This document shows positions 1 through 12,502 of a stretch of DNA of 64,000 nt, piece by piece. The notes under the pieces were generated by a model. It had not been told where the DNA came from. It ran no database searches and saw nothing but the letters and a program-made list of their open reading frames with translations. The stretch's first letter is position 1. Each line of letters opens with the position of its first letter. This stretch comes from Heterotrichella gracilis (lineage: Eukaryota; Sar; Xanthophyceae; Tribonematales; Xanthonemataceae): NCBI GenBank assembly GCA_032358255.1, contig JAULBX010008773.1, forward strand, positions 1-64,000. Direction: 5' to 3'. The position numbers and the translations under genes are program-made.

Positions 1-1817
1 AACTCGTTTTACCTATGGCCTTACCAGGGCAGCTGCGCAGTGGTGTGTGAGGACCTGCTGTGCAATGAAGGGGAGTGTCACGATGCGCAGCTGCCAGGTG
101 AGCGCCGCATTGATAGGTCCCCTGCAGCAAGCGTTGGAGTCCCAAACTGCACATAGGCATTGTCTCAGCCACGTGTTGAAGTACTTCAAGTAGGGTACAT
201 GGATACTGTTTGACGAGGTTAGCTATGCTGCTGTGTCATTTATCTACGTCTCTCCGGTGCCGAACAGCAGAAACAAACCTCGTGGACTACCCCCTGCTGG
301 GCGTTTCCATTCTTTCTTTTTCTGCTTGCAACTTTGATAAAATTTCTACCATATCCAACGTTGGTTGTGATCAACAGAAGCATGCCTTCACAACAGGATG
401 CACCATAACCATGATACCAATGACTTTCTGGCTGCATGCAGGCCCCGTCATGTGGTGGGATGGCACACCCCTGCCAGGCTTTCCAGGAGTCAAAGCACGC
501 TGCAAAGCCTGCCCGCCGTTCCATATTGGCCCCTCACAATTCTCTGGCTACGATATATACCGCGAGGGCCCCATGCGCTGCCTGGATTGTGAGGACCTGA
601 AGTGCGCACCTGGCAGCTGTCACCCTGCCACCGGCTGCGAGGAGTGCCCACAGGGATATGTGCGGGTACCCAGCGAGTACACCACAAGCTACTCAGGCTT
701 CTATGTTCCGGTGCGTGAGCTGCGAGGATAGCTTCATGTGCCCCGATCCAGAGGGGTGCCAAGGGATGAGCCTGGCACTCATTGGGCAGGGAGGGGCACT
801 GCCTGCAGGACTGGGTGACATGGAGGTGAGCCGGTGGAGGGCCTTGCACAAATAAATAATTAAATAATTATGCAGACTGTCCTTGAACAGGCGCGTTGGT
901 TAAGGAAGAGAATTAAGCGAAGAGAAGGGCATTGCCCTTCTGTCCACTGTTTTCCCTACCATGCCTTGCACATCTAGGGTGTGGTTAGCATTCACAAATG
1001 TATCCAGATTTGGTTGCCCCTTCTGTCTTTTTTGGAAACCTGTGTGCAATTTTCCTCAATTTTCTCAAAATCGGTCTACGTCGAATCCCCGGTCCCCGAT
1101 CCTTTTCCACGACGCATACCATGCGAAGTAGAAAAGCACAACGCCCATGGAAACGAAAAACCGGAAACCTCACTATGAAAGTTCAATGTCTACCCATGTG
1201 GGGGCCATCCCTGTTCTCATCCAAACCATTAGCCAGGTTACTAGGGTCGTGAGCTGCCCAGCATCAAGGTCAAAGTTGCCAGCAGCATGCCTAGCTCAGG
1301 TGCCAGCATACATCTGCCATTTGAAATGGTTGTGGATCTTACGCTGCAGGTTGGGTGCATGAACTGCTCGGCAAATGGGTGGATAGCTCGCCCCATCATT
1401 TCTACCCTCAACTCGACAAACAAGCCCTACTCAAGTATGTTGTTCGCAAACGAGTACTATGAAGAGGCCGGCACAGCTCCAGCCTACCTGTTGGATGGTC
1501 AGTCGCCCGACAGCGCCATCATCTATATTGTAAGCGAACTGGAAACGCGCTCTGTCTACATTGCGCGGTGCGTCAGCTGTGACACGCTGATGTGTGCGGA
1601 AGGCGCATGTGACATACCGACTGAGGAGCAGCTGCGCATTTCTGACATGGCTTCAGAATATAATATGCTTGATCATGATTTGCCCAAGCGCAAGGCATAT
1701 GGCTGTGGTGCATGCCCGACTGATATGTTACTGGCTTATTTTCCTGTTTGGAACCTAAATGCATGCTATGTGCCTGGAGAAAACCCACAGACTGCTAATT
1801 TGGACATTCAAAGTTGA
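1..1817 (+). pseudogene. Cysteine-rich secreted protein, tandem copy 1 (3' part, one frame lesion)
   Basis: This is the 3' half of the first of three tandem copies and is cut by the window start. Visible exons are 1-97 (end of the large Cys-rich exon, ending in CHDAQLP before gtgagc), 442-825 (the CKACPPFHIGP module) and 1350-1817 (the VGCMNCSANGW module, stop TGA). Paired cysteines (CKAC, CLDC, CVSC, CGAC) suggest a disulfide-bonded extracellular domain, but I recognise no named family. Compared with copies 2 and 3, the middle exon carries a net one-base insertion near 690-710. The reading frame therefore runs into a stop at 729, while the conserved CVSCED stretch continues in the next frame. 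This points to a decayed copy or a sequence error. The last exon is fully open. The function is unknown. Confidence 0.6.
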
Positions 1818-2546
1818 TGGTTTGGGCGCTGGGTAAGCTGTGACATCATCACGCAGCATTATCACTAGCAACCAACATGATTGCCACTGAACAAATTTGT
1901 ATCCAAACTTGAATTACGCTGTCATTGTGGTTCTCCTTTAAGGGCAACACGCTGGGACCATGGTGCAACCGTTTCAACCTTCCACCACCTGCAGACAAAT
2001 TGCATAGAATGCCCCTGGGTTTGTGCACACTTTTATTATGTCACCCTCTGTAATAAATGGAACGCGGAACGCCACTGATCAGATAAACTAGATAAACCCC
2101 TGCTTTGGCCTTTTCAGGACCAATCCCACACTGCATGCAGGTCTAGGGTATTATGGATTGCAGTTCGAGGGCAGTGCTAGGGTTTTAGGGTGTGCAAAGC
2201 TCAAGGCAAGCTGCAGCACAGGTGGCTTGCCTATTCCTACCAAGCTGGATTAGACTGCAAAACTAGATAATCTTATCGAGGCTACTATGACCAAGGTCTC
2301 CTGTTGTACCACTGCATAGGTGTTCTGGGTTGCAACCTATCTATCTTGGCAGGCAATTGCAAACAGATACGAATGGATACGGGGAGCCGGAGCTACCGTA
2401 GTCTGAAGGCCTGCCCAGCACGCTGACGCCCCACCTGAAACTTTTCGCGAAGCTGTAGTCAGGTTTCGATCTTCTGGGGGAAGTAGCGCTGCGGCTCCTG
2501 TTTTGTTGGGCGTTGGTGCCAGCCTGGTGGGCACAAGGTGACGTCG
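1818..2546. other. Spacer between copies 1 and 2, itself duplicated
   Basis: The spacer has no supported gene. Its second half, about 1980-2540, matches the spacer ahead of copy 3 at about 6710-7290. Shared landmarks include a stretch with CTCTGTAATAAATGGAAC, the tract around the telomere-like TAGGGTTTTAGGG, and the region before the start codon (GGTGACGTCGATGGCAAG). A TGTAA element at 2049-2053, of the type used as a poly(A) signal in green algae, lies about 230 bases after the copy 1 stop. The copied spacer shows that whole gene-plus-promoter units were duplicated. Confidence 0.6.
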
Positions 2547-5500
2547 ATGGCAAGGGAGGCGTCACGACACCAGCTGTTGCTGTTGTACTGCGGTAAGTGC
2601 CGGACTGCGCGGTTTGCTCTGCTTAGTAGTGACAAGGTAGTTCACGCAGAGTTGCAGCGGTGCTCGAAACAGCCCGGGAACCCACTTTTGCATATGCATG
2701 CATGCACAGAACCACTAAAAACAGTTTCAACACACTGGCATCAACCCCACTGACCACTGTGCTATATGGCTGCAGTCTTGTCCTGCGCCAGAAATCATCT
2801 TGCTGCACCCACTAGTGACCTGGCCAGCCAAGGCAATGACAAGTACCGCCGCCTCAAGCAGGAAGAAAACAGTGCCAGCCACAGTTACCACAGTCAGAAC
2901 CACAATACAATACCACAATACCTGCCCACCACCCACAAGCCACTTCTGCAGCTGGTGAGTCCACCTTCAACCTGACAGCGCGTGCCCTGGCGGCGCTTCC
3001 CAGCGACAACTTTTGTCAATCCTCAGGTGAGTGGTCACCAGATATTATGCCAAACACTTCTGCAACCCGTTCTAGGCTAGTCTGAGCATGGAACTGCAAC
3101 TGCAACTTTTTTCAAGAATGGCAATTGTGGTACTTCTCAAATAGGATAATGCGCCCTCACCCTGCGAGGCCCATTTGTTACCGCCATTGGCTGTGCTTGG
3201 GACCTCAAAGGTTTTGTATTGCCAGGGTACCCCGGTGCAGTTTGTAATGCCAGGGTCACTTTGTCTATTTTAAGTATGGTATTTGGGTGCTACAGCAAGC
3301 AGGATGCCAACCACATCTATATGGCTAATATGACAGGCTGGTGGTCTCGGTGCACATGCTGGACAAACTTTGGGCCACTCTTGACGCAGACCCCTCCGGA
3401 GCATGCCTGAAATGTGCCACAGGCTACAGCCTGGCAAAAGAGTTCAACCTGACCGATTTCAACGTTCTTTACTACCCAGAATACGAGGGATATGCAGGGC
3501 CCTGTTTGATGGAGGTGCGCTATTGCACAGCTGGAACAAGTCCAAATGCGCCCACGCCCATGTCATGCATCTGCATTCTTCAATAGCAAAGCCACTCTTT
3601 GGAACTCCATCCCATGTGAACCTACACACATTTAACCCAAGCTATCCCAGCACAGCATGAGTTTCATTAGTTTCATGAGTGTGGCACAGTGTGGCATACT
3701 GTGTATGATCATCAGTATGTACACCACGGGGTCTGCAGCATTGGACTGCGCGCCAATGGCGGACATATAACGCCAACGCATACTCCCCTTCTCCTGCAGG
3801 TACCCTGTGACCCGCTCAACACCACTTTCACCGGCTGCTCCCTGTGCCTGGAGGGAGAGGGGGGCGCCAGGGTGTGTGCAGGGTGCGGGACGGGCTATTT
3901 CCAGAGTTCTTTGGGTATATGGAGACCGGTCCCAGCTGCATTGCTTCTGGCAGCTGCTATGCCACTGTGAACGAGTATGTTGGAACGGCTTTAGGATTCG
4001 GCATGGCCGACTTCGTCACAGCGGGCTGTGCACGCTGTGCAGATGATGATGCGAGTGTGTGTGTTGAGTGTGAAGCCAATGGCACGCTTGCGTTTGGCGC
4101 ATTAGGGGAATACGTGCAGTGCACACCAACAGAGGATGTAGCTGCCTGCCCTGCTGATGCTATCCCATTGGTAGCCTGGTACAGCGGCTTGGATGACATG
4201 TATGAGGCAGACAAGATTGCTTGTATGGGCTGCACCTCCTCCTGGCTTGGCTGCAGTGATGTGGATGTGGACATTTCTGACAAGCCAGCCCTCAACACCA
4301 CTAATCTGGCACTCCAAGGCAACAGCAGCCTGGTCCCTGCCTGTCAGCCATTCCTGGGATGCTTGGGCTGTCCCCAGGGAAGGGTTTTGACAACCCTCCA
4401 GATTGCGTCCGACTGGATCACCCAGGAAGACTTGGCAGACTGGAGTGCACTCCATGAAAACAACACGAATGATTACCTGTGGGATTTCCAAGGCAGCTGC
4501 GCAGTGGTGCGTGATGACCTGCTGTGTGCTGGAGGGGAGTGCCACGAAGCCCAGATACCAGGTGAGCCACAAACCTCCTAATGGTGGTGGAACGTGTAGT
4601 GGTCATCTGGGTTATCTGGGTCCCATGCTGCACAGATCAAGTGCCTAAGCCAGCACATCAGTGCTGCACAATATCCCGCGCCATCTGGAAAATGTAGCAA
4701 ATGGAAAGACGTTTTCCATGTCAACACACATGTGTGTCCTCACAATGCATTGCCCAATCCCTTATCTACTTGCTACACTATTTTTAAACCCTAAACCCTT
4801 AACCCCTTGTCCATTCACTGCACTGTTTTTAAACCCTGAACTGCCTAAACCCTACCCTTAAACCCCCATCCACTCGCTGCACGTAGCATCAACGACGCGG
4901 TGTGATCTGATCAGGTGAGATCATCAAATGGCTAAATACGTTGCATAGTTGGAAAGAAAGGAACAGCAGATACGTATGTAGATATGCCCCATCTGGGTAG
5001 AAAGTACTCATTTGGCAATCCAACAGTCGTACGTGTCTACGTAGTCCACATTTCCCAACGGTGACAGTAATTAGGAATAAGTTGTAGGTATGACTATTGT
5101 AGCATTCATGTGGCCATCCCATCACAACCATACCATCTCTGTGTCATGATTATGTTTCTGGTTGCAGCCCCTGCAATGCCGCCCGCCTTCCCAGGAGGCT
5201 GCAAAGCCTGCCCGCCCTTCCACGTCGGCCCGTGGCAATTTGGCCACGTCTACCCCTACGGCCCCATGCGTTTCCTGGACTGCGAGGACCTGATATGCGC
5301 CCCTGGCAGCTGTCACCATATGACGGGCTGCCAGCAGTGCCCACAGGGGCATGTGCGGGTACCCAGCGAGTACACCACAAGCGCTGGCACTGTGTACCGG
5401 TGCGTGAGCTGTGAGGATGGCTTCATGTGCCCCGATGCGGATGGGTGCCAAGGGGTGAGCGAGGACCTTGCCAGGCGGGGAGCTCCATCTTTATCAGCGC

Positions 5501-6346
5501 CTGCACAACTGAGCGATATGCAGGTGAGCGAGTTGTTGTTCACGAGCATGCAGTTGCATCATTTTGAAGCAACGGTGGAAAAAATATCATTACACTGTCA
5601 ACACCTGTGTTGTTTATGCCTATGGACAATGATTATCATTTGGCCAGACTAGCTAGCCCATTGCAGGTCCCAACATGCATCCATGCTATGGCTGTACAAA
5701 ATAAATTGAATAACGTTGCAACCCACAAAAGCTTGGGTTGTATCCAAGCTTTTGATGTGTCGCCAGGCCCCAACCTGTCCATGTGAAGTAAGGGAACCCG
5801 GGTTCACCAGCTAAGCTGCCCATGCCTGCCAATTTCTTGATGGCTTTGGATGCTGTGCAGGTTGGGTGCATGAACTGCTCAGCAAATGGGTGGATAGCTC
5901 GTCCCATCATTCCGACCCTGGGTTCAGATCCAGGGAAGTATCTCTACTATCTTGAGCTAGGATACAATACCAGCAAAGTTGGGAGGTTGACATATGAGTA
6001 TTATGAAGTGGCAGGCACATCACAAGCCAACGTTTTGGATGGTCAGTATACCAACAGCGGGAGCGTTGGCATTTCAGGAAACCAGTGGACCAGCGATGTG
6101 TATATCGCGCGGTGCGTCAGCTGCGACACGCTGCAGTGTGCGGTAGGTGCATGTGATATGCCATCTGAGGAACAGCTGCGCATGTCTGACGTGGCGTCAC
6201 AATCCGATCCAGCTCATTTGACCAAACCTAAGGCATATGGCTGTGGTGCATGCCCCAAGGATATGGAGCTGGCTTATCTGCCTACTTGGAACCTATATGC
6301 ATGCTATGTACCTGGAGAGATTCCACAGACTGCTGAGTTAATTTAG
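2547..6346 (+). pseudogene. Cysteine-rich secreted protein, tandem copy 2 (probably decayed)
   Basis: The exons correspond one for one to intact copy 3: 2547-2592 (start, hydrophobic HQLLLLYC), 2776-3025, 3390-3514 (GACLKCATGYSL), 3800-4561 (large Cys-rich exon), 5168-5523 (GCKACPPFHVGP) and 5861-6346 (VGCMNCSANGW, stop TAG). Exon 2 is 250 bases where copy 3 has 255, and exon 4 is 762 where copy 3 has 748. Neither difference is a multiple of three, so both exons change frame internally. In exon 4 the frame switches between CAGCGTGYF and SCIASGSCYA. Exons 3, 5 and 6 remain open and in phase. Two independent lesions in an otherwise well-conserved copy suggest recent pseudogenisation. Assembly indels, or splice choices that avoid the lesions, cannot be excluded. 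The first intron holds a CATATGCATGCATGCAC motif at 2691-2706. Confidence 0.65.
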
Positions 6347-7292
6347 ATATTAAAAATGGAGGAAGTGGCTATGGGTACATGCATATACCGTGACTGAAAT
6401 ACACAGCACTGACCATGATTTTACCGATGCCACTGAACAAATTAGTGTCCAAACTTGGCGTAGGATTATTTTTGTAGGCAGGTTTTAAGCAGTATTATTG
6501 TCGAGAATAATCAGTATTATTGCTGGCTAAGCCGTGTGCCGCCGTGTGTGGGGACGGTATATTTCTCCTTTTCTTTGAAGTTGTTCATATCTCCCGTATA
6601 TACATATTTGGTATACAAACAGCTTCAAGCGGCATCTTGCCAACAGCGTCTCGTGGCTGCAGTGCTGCATCAGCTTTGCGTTTCGTGCGTTCAAGTAAAC
6701 CGTTTCAACCTTCCACCACCTGCAGACAATGCCCCTGGGATTGTGCACAATTTTGTTATGTCACCCTCTGTAATAAATGGAACACGGGACGCCACTGATC
6801 AGAAAGGCCCTGCTTTGGCCTTTTCAGGACCAATTGCACGCTGCATGCAGGTCTAGGGTTTTAAGGATTGCAGTTCTAGGCAGTGCTAGGGTTCTAGGGT
6901 TTTAGGGTACCGGTGTGCAGGGCACAAGCTGCAGCACAGGTGGCTTGCCTATTCCAATCAAGCTGCTGGATTATACTTGCACAACTAGATTATTTTACCG
7001 AGACTACTATGACAAAGGTCTCCTGTTGTACCAGTGCACCGACAGTGCGGGGTCCCTATTCGGAGCTGCAACCTATCTATCTTAGGTCATGACCAGGCAA
7101 AAGATACGCCTTGATACGGCGAGCATGTGCTACCGTAGTTTGAACGCCTGACCAGCACACCTAGTGACGCCCCACCTCAAACGTTTCGCGAAGCTGTAGT
7201 CAGGCTTTATTCTTCTAGGGAAGCAGCGCTGCGGCACTTGTTTTGTTGGGCGCTGGTGCCAGCCTGGTGGTCACAATTGTAAGGTGACGTCG
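6347..7292. promoter_or_regulatory. Spacer and putative promoter ahead of copy 3
   Basis: No gene is seen. The region repeats the layout of 1818-2546: a 3' segment with TGTAATAAATGG at about 6768, a CTAGGGTTTTAGGG tract at about 6895-6909, then about 380 bases that stay similar between the two copies up to the start codon. Conservation right up to the ATG suggests that this stretch holds the promoter and 5' leader. No TATA box is obvious to me. Confidence 0.4.
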
Positions 7293-10200
7293 ATGGCAAG
7301 CGAGACGTCACGACACCAGCTGTTGCTGTTGTACTGCGGTACGTGCAGGGCTACCCAGTTTGTTCTGCTTAGTATTGACACGCATCCAGTGTTCGCACAG
7401 AGTTGCAGAGGTACCGCGAACAGCCAGCCCCACATTGCATATGCATGCATGCACAGAAGATGAACACATGCATGCATGCGGGGCAACAACCGTAGCTATT
7501 CGGCACCTGTGACTGCTGTAGTGGCTGAACCACAGTTCCTGGCCTACCTTTACAACCAAAGCTTGCCATGGTATTAAGCAGTCGACACATACGCTCGTAC
7601 AACTGCTGACTTCCACAGTGAATGTGCCACTGCAAAACTGGGCAAAAACCGTTTACTGCCACCGCGATTGTCATCAACACGCTGCCATTGTGCCTACTGA
7701 CCACTGTATTGGGTGGCTGCAGTCTTGTCCTCCACCAGAGGCCTCCTTGCTGTGCCCGCCACTACCGCCACTGACCGCCTGACCAGGCAAGGCCATGACC
7801 AGTACCGCCGCCTCAAGCACCAAGCACACGGTGCCACCCACAACCAGCCAACACACACCACCGCCACAGTACCTGCCCACCACCCACAAGCCACTGCTGC
7901 AGCTAGTGAGCCCACCTTTGACCTGCCGGCACGTGCCCTGGCGGCACTTCCCAGCACCAACTTTTGTGAAACCACAGGTCAGTGGTCACCAATTGTTCCA
8001 AAATGCAGAATGATTTTCTTTGTGGAATCAGATACCCTTGTTCATGTGTATCAGTGCGCAAGCACCCGGTGTACCCGGTGGGCCACTTGCTCGACCACCA
8101 TGCTTCATTTGTTCATTGAACTCTTCTCGAAATGATCTAACAAGGATTTTGCAACGTTGAAGGGTGCATAATTGATTAGCCTAAGGTGCCAAAGCGAGGA
8201 GAATGCACACCATGCCACAAACGCATCCATGCTTGAGGCTGCTGGTGTCTGCCAATATTGTGGCTTAATCAATATTTATGCTGGACAAATTGTGGGCCAC
8301 ACCTGGTGCAGACCCCGAAGGAGCGTGCCTGAAATGTGCCACAGGCTACAGCCTGGCAACAAAATTCAACTTGTCCCAAGACACGCTTTACGGCCCATAC
8401 TACGGGGGCTATGCAGGGCCCTGTCTGAAGGAGGTGCGCTATGCAGAGCAATGCCATTGTACAGGGCCTTGTAGGCCTTGCCAAAATGTAAAAGTATATG
8501 ACCATGGGCACCAGCCAGAATTTCATAAAAAAAATATGACAATGGGCTCAAGCCATGCATCCTTTAATACCCAGACCAGGGATTGCTTTGGAACTACATG
8601 CCGTGGTGTAACACTTCACAAATGCAATGGAGTGTAGGCCAAAAGAGGCAGCAGTTGGACCATAGCCTTAGGCTAAAGGACTAATTGCCTGCGCAGAACT
8701 GACTGGACCTGCATCATGCTGCACTCACATGCCACACTCAGGCTGCGCTACAAACATTCATGTACCCTGGTTGACAGTACCATTTGCTCCCCCTCCCACC
8801 TCTGCAGGTCCCCTGTGACCCCCTCAGCACCCCTTTTTTGGGTTGCTCCCTGTGTGTGGAGGGGGAGGGGGGCGCCAGGCTGTGCGCTGGGTGCGGGGTA
8901 GGGTACCTCCACCCCAATTACAACGATTACTCTGACTTCAATTTCAGCTGCGTGGCCTCTGGAAGCTGCTACGCCACGATGAACCGAGATGCTGGGTCTC
9001 CTTATGGACCGGGAGGCTTCATCTCAGCACTATGTGAACGCTGTGCAGCTGATGACGCAAGCATGTGTGTACAGTGTGCAGCCAACGGCACGCTGGCTTT
9101 TGGCGCACTGGGTGACAACGTGCAGTGCATATCCACGGACACTGTAGCCGCATGCCCTGATGATGCAATCCCAATGGGAGAATGGTATGACTATGATGGT
9201 GATAGTGAAGCAGGGGAGGTTGTTTGCGTCAGCTGCGGCTCCTCCTGGCTTGGCTGCAGTGGGGTGGATGTGGACATTGCTGACAATCCAACCCTCAACA
9301 CCTCCAGTTTAGCGCTTGAAGGCAATGGCAGCCTAGTCCCTGCTTGTCAGCCGTTCCTGGGATGCGTGGGCTGTCCCGAGGGGAGGGTGTTGACAACCGG
9401 TTACGTGGCATCCGACTGGATTGGAGAGGCGGACCGGCTAGATTGGGATGCACTTCATGCAGGCACTTACATATGGCCTTACCACGGCAGCTGCGCGGTG
9501 GTGTGTGAGGAGCTGCTGTGTGCTGAAGGGGAGTGTCACGATGCGCAGCTACCCGGTGAGCGCCGCGCCAACCCCTCCTGCTGTTCTATACCCTGCAGAG
9601 GGCATGCGAGTGCCATGCTGCACATCTGCAATCCATTCATCTATGTGCTGTGAAGAATTCAAAAGAAATATGCAAATATCTGACGAGACTATGCTGTTTG
9701 CAAATGCCATGCATTATATTATATATATAGCCACCAAAGTAGTGCACTAAAATATACATATATATGTATATTGTAGTCCACTACTTTGGTGCCTAGCCAG
9801 CTGAAACACGGTTCCAAACCCTAAACCCTAAACTCTGGTGTCAAGCAAGCTGAAACACGGTTGCAAACCATTCTGTGCCATGGTTCCACTTGGACTGTCA
9901 CCTGTTATCGTTTCCTTTACTTCTTCTGCCATGTATAGTGCGTGGAAAAAAGACCAGGTGCTGCAGTAAGCTGAGTTGCAAAGGGGAACAAAAACCCATT
10001 TTTCAGACTGTTTTTTTTCCTTTTGAAAGACATGTATGGTGTAATCAAGCCCTTCCGTCACCTGGGTAGTCAGCTGCTGCACTCGGCGAGACGCAGTGGA
10101 ACATGGATTGACGTTTCTGTGATCATGCCCAGTGGGGAAATATGTAGAATTCCATTTTGCAAAATTGTTTAAAACAATTCAGCTGGCCAAAAGCTTGTCA

Positions 10201-12013
10201 CTGCTGAACAACAGCTTGAGTACGCCATATATAGCATTCACCTTTCTGTGCAGCATGGACTTGACCCGACTTTATGCCCAGCCTTAGCCCAGCCTTAGCC
10301 CAGCCTTCTATAGTTAACTGTAGAAGGCTGGGTATGCGCACTTGAAGTGCGCATACCCACCTTGTTCTTTTGTGGTCGCAGACCATGTGAAGTGGAATGG
10401 CCCTGGCGGCACCCCCACGGCAGCCTTCCCAGGAGGCTGCAAAGCCTGCCCGCCCTTCCACATCGGCCCCTCACAATTCTTCGGCTACTACCTCTACCGT
10501 GAGGGCCCCATGCGCTGCCTGGATTGCAAGGATCTGAGGTGCGCCACTGACAGCTGTCACCACATGACGGGCTGCCAGCAGTGCCCACAGGGGCATGTGC
10601 GGGTACCCAGCGAGTACACCACAGGCAATGGTACTGTGTACCGGTGCGTGAGCTGTGAGGATGGCTTCATGTGCCCCGTGGCGGATGGGTGCCAAGGGGT
10701 GAACAAGACACTGGAGGCAGTCTGGCAGGGAGGGCCACAGTCTGGTGGCCTACCTGGCCCAATCGGATTGTGGGACATGCAGCTGCAGGTAATTACCTTA
10801 CCATATAATTGCCTTATATTGCCTTATACTTGCATTATAATTGTCTTGTAATTGCCTTAAATTTGCCTTATAGTTACCTTATAATTCCCTTGTAGTTACC
10901 TTGTTGTTACCTTATACCTACTCGGCTATAATTAGCCAGTGCATGTCCATGCACATGCACATGTATTCATCATGATCAAGTTGAAAGTCATGATGGTGTG
11001 CTTCAGATTTAATTCCATGCCTCTGTTGTTCCTCTTGCGAAGTGGCATTTGGCCAGCCTAGCCAGCCCAACTGGTCCCACTGGGCTGCGGCCAGCTGCGA
11101 CAGGGTATTATATGCCGCCATATGCACACCTTTGGTGTTGGTTATCTTTTCTTTTTTCTTTCTGCCCTGGGTCATCTTTGTGCATGCAGAAGCCTCCTGA
11201 TGTGCACATGCACCTATGCCATGCCGGGCCATGGCTCAACTTATAAGTCATGCCATGCCAGGTCTGACCCACATTTGCTGGCCTTGAGGCATTGTCACGT
11301 GCACATTCAAACTCAGTTTCGGCAACCCTTGTGCTCATTACTTACTTTTATGTCTGGATTTATATATTTACTGTCTGGAAAATGTGTAGTTTGGACAGCA
11401 GTGCATAATTCTCATACAAATTACTTCGAGGTTGCCAACTCCTGCACTGCTGCAGCTTATACTATATCCTGAGGACCTTGCAACCTCACAGTGGTTCATT
11501 GTCATGGTCAGGTTCTGACAGGGTAGTGTGTCATTGCTGAGCTACGTGAGTTTGGGCCAGTGACTAATGGCTGTGGACCTTGCGCCGCAGGTTGGGTGCA
11601 TGAACTGTTCGGCAAACGGGACTGGCTGGATAGCTCGTCCTATCATTCCTCCAAGTACCCTCGATTTAGTATACAACCTCTACTTAGAAAAAGTGCTCAC
11701 AAACGAGTACTATGAAGAGGCAGGCACAGCCTCAGCCCGCCTGTTGAACGGGCAGTCTACCTACAACGGCAGGATTGGGATTTCAGGCAACCAGTGGTCA
11801 AGCGACATTTACATCGCGCGGTGCGTCAGCTGCGACACGCTGCAGTGTGCTGAAGGCGCATGCAACATGCCATCTGAGGAACAGCTGCGCATCTCTGACA
11901 GGGCTTTAGAGTCAAATCCAGCGGACTCCAAAACGGCATATGGCTGCAGTGCATGCCCCAACGATATGGAACTGGCTTATCTGCCTGCATGGAACCTATA
12001 TGCATGCTCATAG
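7293..12013 (+). CDS. Secreted cysteine-rich protein, tandem copy 3 (intact, 666 aa)
   Basis: Six exons join in phase: 7293-7338, 7723-7977, 8312-8433, 8808-9555, 10382-10788 and 11591-12013. They total 2001 bases, or 666 residues plus a stop. Exon 1 gives MASETSRHQLLLLYC, which continues into exon 2 as a short hydrophobic leader typical of a signal peptide. A Ser/Thr/His/Pro-rich linker follows. The remaining exons encode modules dense in paired cysteines (CLKC, CSLC, CAGC, CERC, CVSC, CKAC, CLDC, CVSC, CMNC). This layout is usual for disulfide-rich extracellular or cell-wall proteins. I recognise no family and propose no enzymatic role. Exon 3 starts at the acceptor before ACCCC because an in-frame stop lies just upstream, and copy 2 supports the same acceptor. 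Copies 1 and 2 upstream are decayed relatives, so this is probably the only functional member in the window. Confidence 0.75.
9732..9791. repeat. 60-bp AT-rich hairpin in an intron of copy 3
   Basis: Arms CACCAAAGTAGTG (9732-9744) and CACTACTTTGGTG (9779-9791) are perfect inverted complements. The centre holds a 22-base perfect palindrome built on ATATACATATATATGTATAT. The whole could extrude as a cruciform or be a short MITE-like remnant. No target-site duplication was established, and the matching part of copy 2 does not show it. Confidence 0.7.
10299..10358. repeat. Two adjoining perfect hairpins just before an exon
   Basis: The first stem pairs CCCAGCCTTCTA (10299-10310) with TAGAAGGCTGGG (10321-10332). 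The second, sharing three bases with it, pairs GGGTATGCGCACTT (10330-10343) with its exact complement at 10345-10358 across a one-base loop. A threefold direct repeat of GCCCAGCCTTA precedes them at about 10276-10306. They end 23 bases before the exon that begins at 10382, so they sit where the branch site and polypyrimidine tract are expected. Confidence 0.8.
10795..10918. repeat. Degenerate ~11-bp tandem repeat (TTGCCTTATAA-like)
   Basis: About eleven imperfect units of the form TTGCCTTATAA or TTACCTTATAA follow directly after the donor site of the exon ending at 10788. The run lies at the start of the last intron of copy 3 and is absent from the matching intron of copy 2. It looks like a recent minisatellite expansion that began beside the donor (GTAATTACC). 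Confidence 0.7.
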
Positions 12014-12502
12014 TAAGGACCTGCCAGGGAGAATAGTCAACGGCTGCAGGGTGCCCATTTTGATCTTCGTGTGACTCGTTAGACATGTCAATCACGGTTG
12101 ATACTTTTACCCACCGTGACCACCAGTGTGTATTTAATAAATTGTGTAGGCAGATGTTTCGAAAAACAAAATTACTTTCCAAGACTTATACCTCAGCCTG
12201 AGGTCTTCCACGCAGCATCATGTTCAACAGTGCTAACAGATTAGTCCCAGTGTTGCAGCAGGTACAACAGCTTAGCTTTGGATTGCTTTACTGCTTTGCA
12301 ACCCCACGCTGCCCACCGTGTGACACTGTGCGATACACATTCACTGAATGCATGATGCCAATAACCAACTGACCAGGCTCATGCTGCGAGTAGCTACAAG
12401 ATTTCTCCAAAAGTCCAGAGTGTCATCTCCGCCCAATATGCCATGCTGCATTAACTTTCCTCCATTCATTTCCGATGCATTCCTGCCACTGGACCTGCCA
12501 GA
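12014..12502. other. Convergent spacer
   Basis: This stretch lies between the stop of copy 3 (+) and the stop of the PDZ-protein gene (-), so both genes end into it. It holds no open frame that I can support and no recognisable RNA gene. An AT-rich piece near 12130-12150 (TTTAATAAATTG) may carry 3'-end signals. Confidence 0.4.

Noticed and set aside
1-12013. One giant multi-module gene instead of three tandem copies
   Set aside because: Copies 2 and 3 each have their own start exon with a hydrophobic leader, each copy ends in a stop in the same last exon, and the spacer and promoter region is duplicated.
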